In this document: one piece after another, positions 11,115 through 21,152 of the stretch
Layout of the letters: every line of letters begins with the position of its first letter
How positions within the stretch are numbered: position 1 is the first letter of the stretch
The notes under the pieces: generated by a model
What the model was told of the DNA's origin: nothing
The model's database searches: none
What the model saw: only the letters and a program-made list of their open reading frames with translations
Program-made: the position numbers and the translations under genes
NCBI RefSeq assembly: GCF_030269925.1
Contig: NC_085125.1
Span: 806,001-870,000 of the forward strand
DNA: 64,000 bases
Direction of reading: 5' to 3'
DNA from: Bombyx mori
Taxonomy: Eukaryota; Arthropoda; Insecta; Lepidoptera; Bombycidae

Positions 11115-11118
11115 ATAT

Positions 11119-11930
11119 CTTAATCAAGCCAATATCTGCATAATTTGTTCTTTGTGCTATTTCAAAATATCAAATCAGAGGATCCTGTGCGACTCTATGC
11201 AAACTCTACCTCCTAGAGCGGGTAGCGATTTACTTCTCCTCCTATTTACTATTTTGTGTAGGTACTATTAGTAGAGCATGCTGTGGGTTTCCCAGGAATG
11301 TGAATATTTGTTCAAATTTTTCGGAATTTCCGTAAGTTAGAGACTCAAAAAAATAATCGTTCGCGTAGTAAGCAACTTGCAATTGTACATATTATGTTTG
11401 AATATTTACATCAGGTGTTAGTATAAAACAAAACACAAACGTATTGTTTCATCATTTGAATCATCCAATCGTCCAATCTATCACGTGCTGTGTGTATGCG
11501 AATGTTGAACGTAGACTATCTGGTACAGTAACCAGTTACTCCGCCACCTATCCACTAGTGTCTAAATGGACGATAATGGCCGAGCGTTCATCCCTACGAA
11601 TTGGATCTGCTATGTTCATGCACACTCACGCCTTTGTAAAGGTCATTTGACCACGTCCTAATCTCTGGTTGATACTATAGGATACGACGAAGACTGAATC
11701 TGGGCCTGTAACGTGGTTACATTACATTAAGTACTTGATCTCTTTTTCAAAACACAGATTGCTTGATTGTTTTGAAGTATGATGTGGTTTACATAATTTA
11801 TTTTATTTGGTATGTAATTTTTATCTATGTATTTTGTATATATATATACGTATCTTATTATCTTATATTATGTATGTATATCTATGTATTCTTTAATTAT
11901 CCCCATGCATTAACTTTATCACAGCTACCC
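11119..11930. other. intergenic, nothing recognised
   Basis: Mixed-composition sequence with no repeat family or domain that I can name. The plus-strand frame at 11444-11650 shows no recognisable motif. Confidence 0.4.
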
Positions 11931-11934
11931 ACTT

Positions 11935-12050
11935 TATGAATCTTTCACTTCATCAACGAGGGTTAACTGGAAGATAATGCCTGCATGGCGTTAAGTTTGC
12001 CTCTGTACAATGTTTTTGTGTGATAAAGAATTTTCAATCAATCAATCAAC
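11935..12050 (+). repeat. LINE 3' tail with (AATC)n end
   Basis: The pattern 'GGTTAACTGGAAGATAATGC', 'GTTTGCCTCTGTACAATG', then 'GATAAAGAATTTTCAATCAA' looks like the 3' UTR of a CR1-type LINE with a short-repeat tail. A related, more decayed copy lies at 55560-55700 (plus strand). Confidence 0.55.
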
Positions 12051-12202
12051 ATTAAAGTGAATGGCAACTCGGATAGTCCAGGGAGTCCTAGAGTGGCAAC
12101 TAAATGAAGCAGTCATCATAGGATGATTTCTGTAACAACTATAACTTTATTACATCTTTCCTCTTGTTACAACTTCAAAATAAGGATTTAGCTTACACTG
12201 GC

Positions 12203-12700
12203 AGACCCGGCCACACGTTGCTGTGGCTAAGGTTTTTGTTTCTAAATAACACGTGGCCGGCTATGCTAATACCAAAAATTGATAAAGTAAGAACAATTGG
12301 ATTTCATTATATTGCGTTTACTACGAAATAAATTTCACTTATACTTTAGCCTCAGCAACACGTGGTGTTTGTGCCATTAAATTGTAGCTTATGTGAAACG
12401 TTGGTATTTTTAACACAGCGCCATCTATGAGATATTAATGTCAGACACTATTACAATTGTCTGTAAAACCTGATTTAAGGCGCCATCTGTTTTAGACTTA
12501 TGAAGCTTACAATTAATAACAATAATCAACATAAGAAATAATTTTATTGTTAATTAATAACTATTGCGACCATTAGTCGAAATAAAAACCATTCTATAGC
12601 CTAAGTTGTAACAAAATACATATTAAAAAAAAAAGTTAAAATCGGTTCAGTAGTTTAGGTGTCCATCGCGGACAAACAACGTGACACGTTATTTATATAT
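12203..12700 (+). repeat. dispersed repeat family E, copy 2, uninterrupted
   Basis: Inverted partner of 3322-4387, without the GC-rich insert. It opens with 'GCAGACCCGGCCACACGTTG' and closes with 'GGACAAACAACGTGACACG'. It shows the pre-insertion state of the family. Confidence 0.75.
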
Positions 12701-13215
12701 ATGTATTTAGAAGATTAAGATTAGAGTTTTTAATAACTTGCAAACTTTTTGTTCCCACGACGAAATTAAAATACCATTGTTAAAATTCAAGCTGTAACAA
12801 TTGCGAAGTTTTGGAAACTTCTTTTAAACGTAAAAATAAATTAAAAGTTAACAAAATAGCAACCCACTGAAGATCCCAGCAGAAAACTGGCATGGCAATA
12901 ACTACCGTTACGATATTGTTTCGTTTTCCGATGTATCTTTCCAACTTCCTTGGTCGCGGACAACCATCTCGAACCCAATCTGATTTTCTCGATTTTATGT
13001 AACATAACATCAAAGTATGTAATAAAACCGGTTCAGTGTGTATGTACATTGAAAAGAGGTACTCAATAAGTGCTAACTCAACTAAATGCTAGAAGAGAAT
13101 TCTGATTTATACATATTATATCCTGTTTGTGTGTTTGCGCACATGTCCTTAACGATTGGAGGGAGCTACATATTTAGTGTGCTGAACATAAATTAATTAA
13201 AATCATAATTTTGAT
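12701..13215. other. intergenic, nothing recognised
   Basis: AT-rich sequence. The minus-strand frame at 12780-13049 has no domain that I recognise. Confidence 0.4.
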
Positions 13216-13470
13216 TGTTTTATTTTTTATTTTTCTTATTGCTTAGTTGGGTGGACGAGCTCACAGCCCCCCTGGTGTTAAGTGGTTACTGGAGCCCATA
13301 GACATCTACAACGTAAATGGGCCACCCACCTTGAGATATAAGTTCTAAGGTCTCAAGTATAGTTACAACGGCTGCCCCACCCTCCCAACCGAAACGCATT
13401 ACTGCTTCACGGCAGAAATAGGCAGGGTGGTGGTACTTACCCTGCGCGGGCTCACAATACCACCAGTAAA
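13216..13470 (-). mobile_element. Bm1 SINE, 3' half
   Basis: A T-run, then 'GGTGGACGAGCTCACAGCCC' through to the 'ACCACCAGTAAA' middle, in reverse orientation. The tRNA-like head is absent. Confidence 0.9.
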
Positions 13471-13879
13471 TGTTTGCATGTTAGTTTGTTTTGGATGGCG
13501 CTAAAATTGTTGTTGACTCAATTATTTATATAAAGTTAGATACTCTTCAACTACAAGATCCAACAGAACCGTGAACCCAAAATTTTCATTGATTTATTGT
13601 TTTAATTTATAAGTGACACTTAATAATACTTTTTAAGGTCAGATATAAATAATATTTCCAAAAAATAAGCATGACGCGGGAGTGAGCTGATTTTTTACAA
13701 ATAAACTTGGCTGACCTTGCTGCGAAAATATTAAGATACGAATACAAAGAAAACAAGTAGACTAAGTTTGTTTAAATAGATTTTCTCAGGATTATGCGAG
13801 AATAGCTAACAGACTTTATGTAAAATGTCTGTTTTCAACCTGTTAGGAAGGTTATAAATTTTCATTCATTTATACTTTA

Positions 13880-14295
13880 CTAGAGGTCCCGCAGTAGTCG
13901 AAATTCGACTATAATTAATTGGAATTATAAGTTTGTACACTATTATGATTGTATTTTATACTTCTGTAATCACAAATTTCGCCAAGACTACACTATAAAA
14001 AATATTAACAAAGACAAACAATATTTAATCTCAATTTGACAACGGACGTCAAGAACAAAAGTTTGACAATAAATAGTATGCATGCGTGTGTGTGTCAAAT
14101 ACATGGTATGTAGTGTGTGTAATGTTTTCTTTATTGATTTAATGTATCTTTTATGCATTATTTAAAAAAAATATTAGCATTGTGCACTTCTTCTCTATAT
14201 TCTCTATAAGTGTGGAAAATTTCATACTCCTCCGTCCGCGCAATTTTCGTAAAAAGGGATACAAAGTTTTTGCTTCACGTATTAATATATAGATT
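13880..14295 (+). repeat. dispersed repeat family G, copy 1
   Basis: It matches 49383-49805 in the same orientation over about 400 bp: 'GTCGAAATTCGACTATAATT', 'CTCCTCCGTCCGCGCAATTT', 'TTTTGCTTCACGTATTAATA'. It ends in ATATAGATT. No ORF; non-autonomous element of uncertain class. Confidence 0.8.
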
Positions 14296-14619
14296 ATTCA
14301 TAAAAATACACACGAACACAAATAAACTCAATACACGGTGAAGTCATGTTTTCTGATCTGAAGGGTGGGATGTCAACGATACAGTTGTCATCATGTCCGA
14401 GACGTTATGTCTCGGTGTGCGTGGGTGGGAATATTCTCGCGTGATGTCTATGCGGTCCGTTAGCCACTCTACAAAACGCGGGCCGAGAACTTCTCTACCT
14501 ATCTAAGGACGTAATAGGAAACCGGGTGATAATAAGCCATGTTCCCCGACCGCTCCAGGGGAAGGTACGTGGTGGCGCCATCAAGGCATCTTCCGGTCAT
14601 TTTTATGTTAAGATTGAAG
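14296..14619. other. GC-richer sequence, unrecognised
   Basis: This lies between repeat family G and the jockey-like tail at 14620. Its composition is unlike the AT-rich neighbours (for example around 14390-14590). It may belong to the same insertion as that tail, but I cannot assign it. Confidence 0.3.
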
Positions 14620-14990
14620 TATTACTAGTGGCCCGGAGGCCTTTCCAGTTTCACTAGGACAGGTGGGTGAGCAAAGGCTCGAGCAAAGGAGGAGTGGGAA
14701 TTGCTAACAGCTGCTCGAGCGCCTCCGAAGACCTAACAACTCAAAAGCAGCTGTTTCGCGAATGAATCTGCTACCGGATCGGAATCGCGACCCGCTGAGA
14801 AGATCCTGCGAGATACTCAGCTGATGCATGGGTTAGGTTGCACGTCGAACTCTTTGTCGAGTTCGACGAGTACGGTTACCGGGGTTCCTAAGCCTGCTCC
14901 TAGTGTTAGAGCTAAAGGCGTCTAATGCAAGGATTATTGGATCTGATGGATCCGTAAGGACGTGTCTAGGGCGGCGACGATGATTGGCTC
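14620..14990 (-). mobile_element. 3' end of the jockey-like LINE family, truncated
   Basis: It is closely similar to the 3' end of the complete element at 18016-23190: 'GGTGGCCCGAAGGCCTTTCC'-type start, the 'GATCGGAATCGCGACCCGCT' core, and 'GGTTACCGGGGT...CCTAAGCCTGC'. It extends into the end of ORF2 and is 5'-truncated near 14990. Confidence 0.8.
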
Positions 14991-14999
14991 CTGCCTCTC

Positions 15000-15790
15000 G
15001 GCCCGTCGACCGAGGAAGCCGGTGGTCTTGACGGCGGAATGGATGTAATATTCTTCTATGGTATCGTAAACAATGTTAAATTTTACTTCATTTTTTAAAT
15101 ACCAAGCTTAAGCGCTTGTTGATTCCTCTTCGATTTTTAATTGCCATTCAAGTTGAAACATTGAAAGGGCCAATAGACAATATATTCGAATAAAAAACTT
15201 TTTGAATTGATACATTTTTTTGCATTTACCCGTTTTTCATTCTAACTAATACTAGCCCTTGGAATGATTATGACGATTTTGCTCATTACTTAGCCAGAAA
15301 AGTCTATAAAGGATAAAAGTTACTATTATTTTGTAATTTGTGAATTAATCTGAGTTGTGAAGCTTCGCCTAGAATGTTGCAGATTTCTACGCGTTTACAT
15401 CGAAGCGAATTTAAATAATGGAGAGTATAGAACAAAACGGAACCAATAATAAGAATTATAATAATATTATTATGTATGTATATTTAATCATTAAATTTTT
15501 GGAAAATTTACTTAGCCTTTTTTAATTATTTTAACCGTGTGTATTATTAAGCAGTATAAAAAATTGCTGACGTCCATAAGCGACGGTGACCACTTACCAT
15601 CATTATATCCTCTGCCTGCAGAGGCAATGAAAAAAAAAATTTCGTTGTAACTAAAACTAGGTTTAGTGTTATAAATATTCTCCGACATTTATATTTGCGA
15701 TCAAACCGAAGAAGGAGAAGCCTATTCAATCTTTCTGTTCGTTAACATGAGTGGCTTCATTAGGATTTGACGGGTATAGTAAAACTATTT
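15000..15790. other. intergenic, nothing recognised
   Basis: AT-rich. Short frames such as the minus-strand one at 15547-15729 carry no recognisable motif. Confidence 0.4.
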
Positions 15791-15872
15791 ATTCTATTGC
15801 TTAGACGCGTGGACGAGCTCACAGCCCACCTGGTGTTAAGTGGTTACCAGAGCCCATAGACATCTACAACGT
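15791..15872 (-). mobile_element. Bm1 SINE fragment
   Basis: A short 3' fragment in reverse orientation with 'GTGGACGAGCTCACAGCCCA' and 'CCCATAGACATCTACAACGT'. Confidence 0.85.
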
Positions 15873-16585
15873 AAAACTATTTAAATGAAAATAAATGCTT
15901 GTACTCTATACTCGTTTCTAAACCCTTATTTCCATTATGGTGAAACATGGTACAGTTGCTGTTGGCATTTCACATTAGCGTTAAAGAATTAGAGGTGGCG
16001 CGTAAGTGCTTTCAAGAAGTTATTGATTTTCATACAACGAGCGATCATCACATACACTGCTTCATTACTTTTAGAAGAATTCCTGTACTTTTCTACATGT
16101 TTTGTGTCGTTTAAGATATGACGGCGCCAGGGATGGTTGAGCGGCAGTTCCGTCATCATTCGTATTCGGTGGAACTGAGTTTATCGCAATAAAAGTCAAT
16201 AAAGCCTTTTGAATAAAAATTATTGAAACTCTCAACAAATAATTTTCACAATGGTAAACCGACAGTTTCGTTCTGACTGCCCCAACGCTGTCCACGCACC
16301 ACCATTGTACTATGGCGTTACGCCGTCTGCCCTGCATTTTTTTATATTTATCAACACAACATGTTATCATTTAAATGAACAATAAAATAATGTCTTAATA
16401 ATACTTAAGTAATTTTCTACGACAGATATTATATATATTGGTACATAAACATATTATATATATGGCATAAGCAAAAATTCCAACGTTTTTTGCATTTTTA
16501 GTTATCTTTTTAGTTTTAGTTATCGTTTATAGAATCTTTAAAACAAAATACACAAATGACACCATAACCAACTTTTATTATTTTT
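15873..16585. other. intergenic, nothing recognised
   Basis: AT-rich. The 99-codon minus-strand frame at 16071-16370 has no domain that I can identify and no codon signal that stands out. Confidence 0.4.
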
Positions 16586-16589
16586 CTTT

Positions 16590-16860
16590 TTTTTTTCCTA
16601 CCTGTGCTGATGGACTTGAGAGGCTATTTCAGCTTCACACTAACATGTAGGTGAGCTCACGGGGTTCAAACCGGGAGTGTTGCTAGCACTGGCCCTAGCA
16701 AGAGTATTGCTTCGCAGAATCTACCACCGGATCGAAAACGCGACTCACTGAGAAGATCCGGCGAGAAACTCAGCGGGCTTATGGGTAAATTTATTCGGCG
16801 AGCCCTTCGTCGCAAGCGACGGGTTCGACGAGGACTGTGACCCGTGCTTGTTAACTAAAA
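16590..16860 (-). mobile_element. LINE tail family B fragment
   Basis: T-run, 'CCTACCTGTGCTGATGG', 'GGTGAGCTCACGGGGTTC', then the 'CGACTCACTGAGAAGATCCG' and 'GCGAGAAACTCAGCGGGCTT' core. Family B shares its core with the jockey-like family but has a different terminal part. Other copies are at 35395-35735, 43515-43715, 55945-56135 and 61505-61720. Confidence 0.7.
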
Positions 16861-17247
16861 GCACCGTTAACGGAATGGATATTAAGATATGTTCCGTGAG
16901 GTGGTGTACTTGTTGTATGAAATTGCCACTTTAAAAAAAAAAACTTACAAATGAGTCGACTATTATCAAAGACGGCAATGTGACTTTTGGAAAATTATTG
17001 GTAAATCAGAAAAACGAATTATTGACTTTGTATTCCATTGGCAGTCACAAAACTCTTCTGAACGACATCTTAGATAAATAACAGGTTAAGTATTAACCTT
17101 TATTTAATGCAGGTTTTGAACCGTATTCTTTGAAGGAGACGATTATATTCAAATCAATCTGTATTGACATATCAATAAATTTTTTTTGTCCAAATGCACA
17201 GATTGCCACCTTTGATAATAGACGACTCAAATATACATCACATTCAG

Positions 17248-17317
17248 TTAGTATCCTGCATTCAAATAGTAAAACAAAAACACAATTAGTATCCTGCATT
17301 CAAATAGTAAAACAAAA
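17248..17317 (+). repeat. 38-bp tandem duplication
   Basis: 'TTAGTATCCTGCATTCAAAT' and the following bases to ACAAAA occur at 17248-17279 and again at 17286-17317, a two-unit tandem. It creates overlapping short ORFs on both strands that are not genes. The sequence around it (16861-18003) is AT-rich and otherwise unremarkable. Confidence 0.9.
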
Positions 17318-18003
17318 GCATTATTTTCTACTATAATCCACATATTATAAATATTTTTTTAAAATAATTCGTTTTTAGATCTATCAAGTAAGAGATGATT
17401 AATTTAATTACACAATTTATATTAAAACATTAATTTATTTCTTCTCCTGATACTTGTTCCATCACGTACAACCCCATCCAATGTTAGATCAAATCGCTCG
17501 TGTATTCTTGACAGGCCATTAATAATTTGTTAATACTATGAAATTGAGCGTTACATAATTAATAACGTGTTTCAATCATATTTCCTGCGTTAAGATATTC
17601 TGCTTGCATATTAATGTTGCCAATCATAAAACTATACAACAACTTTACACATTTGATAAATTGGTAGGTTTGGTAGTTATATAGCCTCACAATACCACTA
17701 GGTTAAGATTCGATTATCAGATTAAGTAAGCATTTTGCCGCTATGTTCAATAAATCACTCAATAATGCAGGCAAGCAAGCAAAATTGTAAGCATATTACA
17801 AGTTACTTAAGGCTCAAAAAATCAAAACAAATTTCAAACTTATACATACGGCGAATGTTACAATATTTCACCCTTATTGCAGAAATGTAAGAAGCTGTGC
17901 TGGTACATCAAACCGACAATATCCGAGCGGTGTCGGCGATTGTTTATGTTGTGTGTGTATCTTCATCAGCCATCAGCCAGACATCACGTGACCGTTTTTT
18001 AGT

Positions 18004-18015
18004 TCTTCGAACTCA
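18004..18015 (+). repeat. target-site duplication, left
   Basis: TCTTCGAACTCA next to the poly(A) tail of the jockey-like element; identical to 23191-23202. Confidence 0.92.
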
Positions 18016-18038
18016 TTTTTTTTTTTGTTTTTTTTTTG

Positions 18039-18265
18039 TGATTGAAAGTTTACTGGTGGCCCGAAGGCCTTTCCAGTTTCACCAGGACAGGTGGGCGAGC
18101 AAAGGCTCAGCCAAGAGGGGTGGGATTTGCTAACAACTGCCCGAGCGCCTCCGAAGGAGACCTAACAACTCAAGAGCAATTGTTTCGCGAATGAATCTAC
18201 TACCGGATCGGAATCGCGACCCGCTGAGAAGATCCGGCGAGAAACTCAGCGGGCTGATGCATGGG
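18039..18265 (-). other. 3' UTR of the jockey-like LINE
   Basis: After the ORF2 stop comes the conserved tail holding 'GAGTTTCTCGCCGGATCTTC' and 'GGGTCGCGATTCCGATCC' (coding strand), then 'GGAAAGGCCTTCGGGCCACC' and poly(A). This tail recurs in at least four truncated copies here, and its core is shared with LINE family B. Confidence 0.8.
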
Positions 18266-19927
18266 TTAGGTTGCACGTCGACCTCTTTGTCGAGTTCGAC
18301 GAGTACGGTTACCGGGGTCCCTAAGCCTGCCCCTAGTATTAGAGCTGAAGGCATCTAATGCAAAGGTTATTGGATCTGATGGATCCGTAAGGACGTGTCT
18401 AGGGCGTCGACGGTGACTGGCTCCTGCATGATCAGGATTCGGGGAGTAGTCAGCGGCGGCAACGATAAGGCGATTATCATGACGCATAGCCTTATCGAAG
18501 TATCGTTCCGACGCTGACTTCATGTATTTCCGAATTGATTCGAGGCCCAGGTCGTCGTGTAGGTCAACGTTCCTCACGAACCACGGAGCCCCGACAGCTA
18601 ACCTGCAAAAGCGGGTTTGTAGGGATTGGAGGGTGTCTATGTGTGTGCGGGCCGCGTGAGCGAACACCACACTCGCGTAAGTCATGACGGGCCTTATGCA
18701 AGTTTTGTAAAGTGTCACCTTGTTCCGAAGGGACATTTTACTCCGCTTACAGATCATGGGGTAGAGTCTACCGAGAATAAACGCGGCACGGTCACGGACT
18801 GATTTTATATGCGGGCGGAATGTCATCGATGCATCCAGGGTAACGCCCAGGTACTTGACCTTCCTGGCCCAGGGTATGGGTTGTCTAAAGAGAGTAATCG
18901 GGGGTGTGAGATTCCTCCTCCTAATCCGGGAGGAAATCCGTGTGGAGCTTCCCCTCTGAAATAGCACCGCAGTACTTTTCGCTGGGTTGATGTCTATGCG
19001 CCATTTTCGGAACCACTGTTCTAGGGCTAGGGCTGCGCTCTGAAGCTTCTTCGCGATTAGGGACTTATTTCTACTAGAATAGTAAACAGTCGTGTCGTCG
19101 GCGAATAAAGCTAAATGGGTCGGCGGCGACCGGGGAATATCGTTGACGAATAAGCTAAATAGGAGGGGTGAGAGGACAGAGCCTTGCGGGACTCCAGCTG
19201 TGAGAGGTCGTGGGGAGGAGCGGGTTCCCTCGACTCGATATCGAAAAGAGCGGTTCGACAAGAAGTCCCGTATGATGAGCACGAGACTATCCGGCACGCC
19301 CATGTTGAATAGTTTGAAAATCAAACCATTGTGCCAGACTTTGTCGAACGCTTTTGCGACGTCGAAGAAGAGAGCTCCCGTGTATAACGGTTTTGGTCGA
19401 TTAAGCCCCACAAGAATGTGCTCCGTGAGGCGGTGCACCTGTTGAACGCATGAGTGATTTGTACGGAATCCGAATTGTTCATCGATAAGAATGCCCTTGG
19501 ATGAGACGAAGTCTCTGAGGCGTTTGTAGAGCAGACGCTCATACAGTTTGCCTAGAGACATGAGGAGGCTAATCGGGCGGTAGCTCGTCGGATGATTTTT
19601 TGGTTTACCGGGTTTATGTATGCCGATAACGTCCGCTTCTTTCCACACCGCGGGAAAGATACAGTTCGCCATAGCGGCATTGAAAATAGATGCCAACATC
19701 ACGATGAGTTGGACGGGTAGAAGTTTAATAACGCGGTTAGATATACAGTCGGAACCGGGAGCCTTGCGAGGACGTAGGTCTTTGATCAAGTCTTTAACTT
19801 CTATCGGGGTGACGGGTGGTAACGCATCCGATGGTGGCAAGGAGGCTCTGCGTTCTACCTCACTGTCTACTAATTCTACATGAACAGGGTCCACGGATTG
19901 AGTGCTGGGCGTGCACTGGGTTTGCAA
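18266..19927 (-). pseudogene. LINE ORF2, reverse transcriptase part (separated by frameshift)
   Basis: This 553-codon frame carries the RT fingers and palm. Visible motifs are KAPGSD near 55-60, the first catalytic Asp in FFDVAKAFD (Asp189), AGVPQGSVLSP at 244-254 and the FADD box at 275-278. A thumb/C-terminal region with HAARTHIDTLQSLQ follows. It copies element RNA at the nicked target. The Met at 19927 is not a real start; the frame continues upstream to the C-run frameshift near 19995, where it should join the endonuclease. All the RT motifs I checked are present, so apart from that indel the domain looks intact. Confidence 0.88.
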
Positions 19928-19958
19928 TGTATCGGCCAGCAGCTCTGCTTTTTCGTCA

Positions 19959-21149
19959 TCATCGAACGCCGCGAGTCGGCCTGAGGGGCCTACGAGGGGG
20001 GGGCATAGTTACTACCGTATCCGATTTGAGAGTACGAGCTAAGCGGTAGTAAGACCTTTGGGAGGGCGCGAGTCCTTCTAAGAAATCAGACCATCTAGCA
20101 TCTCGGACTTCGGCGATGCGAGACTTTACGTCGCGTTGTAGGGCACGCATTCGAATACGATTTTCCGCGGTAGGATACCTGTCGTAGGCGCGTATCGAGG
20201 CGTTCTTAGCTCTAAGGAGTTCCCTAATATCGTCGGACAATTTGAAGCGGTGAAGGAAGTCCTCCGCTACAACTTGTTTCGATGACCTATCTAATGTCGA
20301 GGTGATGTGTGACGTTAAGATGTCTATGGCTTCAGCGGTATCCTGAGGAGACGGGATAGAGTCCGGGTTAAACGGGAGCGATGGTGGATCAGATTCAGCC
20401 AGGCTGATGCCCAGCGTGTGCCAATCCACCACAGTCCTCGTGACGGGAACGGAATCGGGAGCGCGACCGAGCTTCATAACGACGGGACGGTGGTCTGAAT
20501 CTAACTCTGAAACTACTTCGATCGAGTGTAAGCGCAGAGTTACGTTTTTTAATAACGCTATGTCGAGTATATCCGGGCGATGCGCGATATTTAGCGGGTA
20601 GTGAGTCGGGGTTAGCGGAGCGACGATATCGAAGGCGAGATCATCGACTAACGCGTCAAGCCGCCTGCCATTCGGGGTTGTGGTGTGTGAGTTCCACCTA
20701 ATGTGTTTACAATTTAGGTCGCCCGCCAGAATGACAGAGCTCCCCATACCGAGCAGCGCCTCGATATCACTGCTTAGAACGATCTTATCCGGTGGAAGAT
20801 AAACGGACGCGATAACGATCGGCGCGTGTCCCGTCAGTGAGATTCGGCACACTGATGCTTCGATATTAGCGAGCGCGGGAGGATCGAGCGGGACGCAATG
20901 CAGGGCTCTTCTATAGTAAATGACGGTACCACCACCACGGGCAGAGAGCCTGTCGTTCCTGACCATGTTATAGTTCGCGATTTTAGGGTCACGGCGCGCG
21001 GGCTTAAGTAGGGTCTCCTGCACTAAAAAGATATCAATTTGGTGGTCACGCAAAAAGTCAGAAACCTGATCACGTTGATTTGCGAGACCGTAAGCGTTAA
21101 AAAATCCTATCGTTACGGATAGGGGCTTTATTCTACTTATATACGCCAT
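19959..21149 (-). CDS. LINE ORF2, endonuclease part
   Basis: The 396 residues are an apurinic/apyrimidinic-type endonuclease domain that nicks target DNA for priming. Visible catalytic motifs are Asn18, QE at 44-45, GDLN at 143-146, Asp193 (RPDILDIA) and SDH at 218-220, so the domain looks intact. The start ATG at 21149 follows the ORF1 stop with one codon between (TAA TCA ATG), in the same frame. The frame is lost near 19995 in a run of eight C on the coding strand. Dropping one C would make it continuous with the RT frame, so the last residues of this ORF are out-of-frame noise. Confidence 0.85.
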   Translation of the reverse strand: MAYISRIKPLSVTIGFFNAYGLANQRDQVSDFLRDHQIDIFLVQETLLKPARRDPKIANYNMVRNDRLSARGGGTVIYYRRALHCVPLDPPALANIEASVCRISLTGHAPIVIASVYLPPDKIVLSSDIEALLGMGSSVILAGDLNCKHIRWNSHTTTPNGRRLDALVDDLAFDIVAPLTPTHYPLNIAHRPDILDIALLKNVTLRLHSIEVVSELDSDHRPVVMKLGRAPDSVPVTRTVVDWHTLGISLAESDPPSLPFNPDSIPSPQDTAEAIDILTSHITSTLDRSSKQVVAEDFLHRFKLSDDIRELLRAKNASIRAYDRYPTAENRIRMRALQRDVKSRIAEVRDARWSDFLEGLAPSQRSYYRLARTLKSDTVVTMPPPRRPLRPTRGVR

Positions 21150-21152
21150 TGA

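Noticed and set aside
16071..16370. 99-codon minus-strand ORF
   Set aside because: No motif, no splice or promoter support, AT-rich surroundings.
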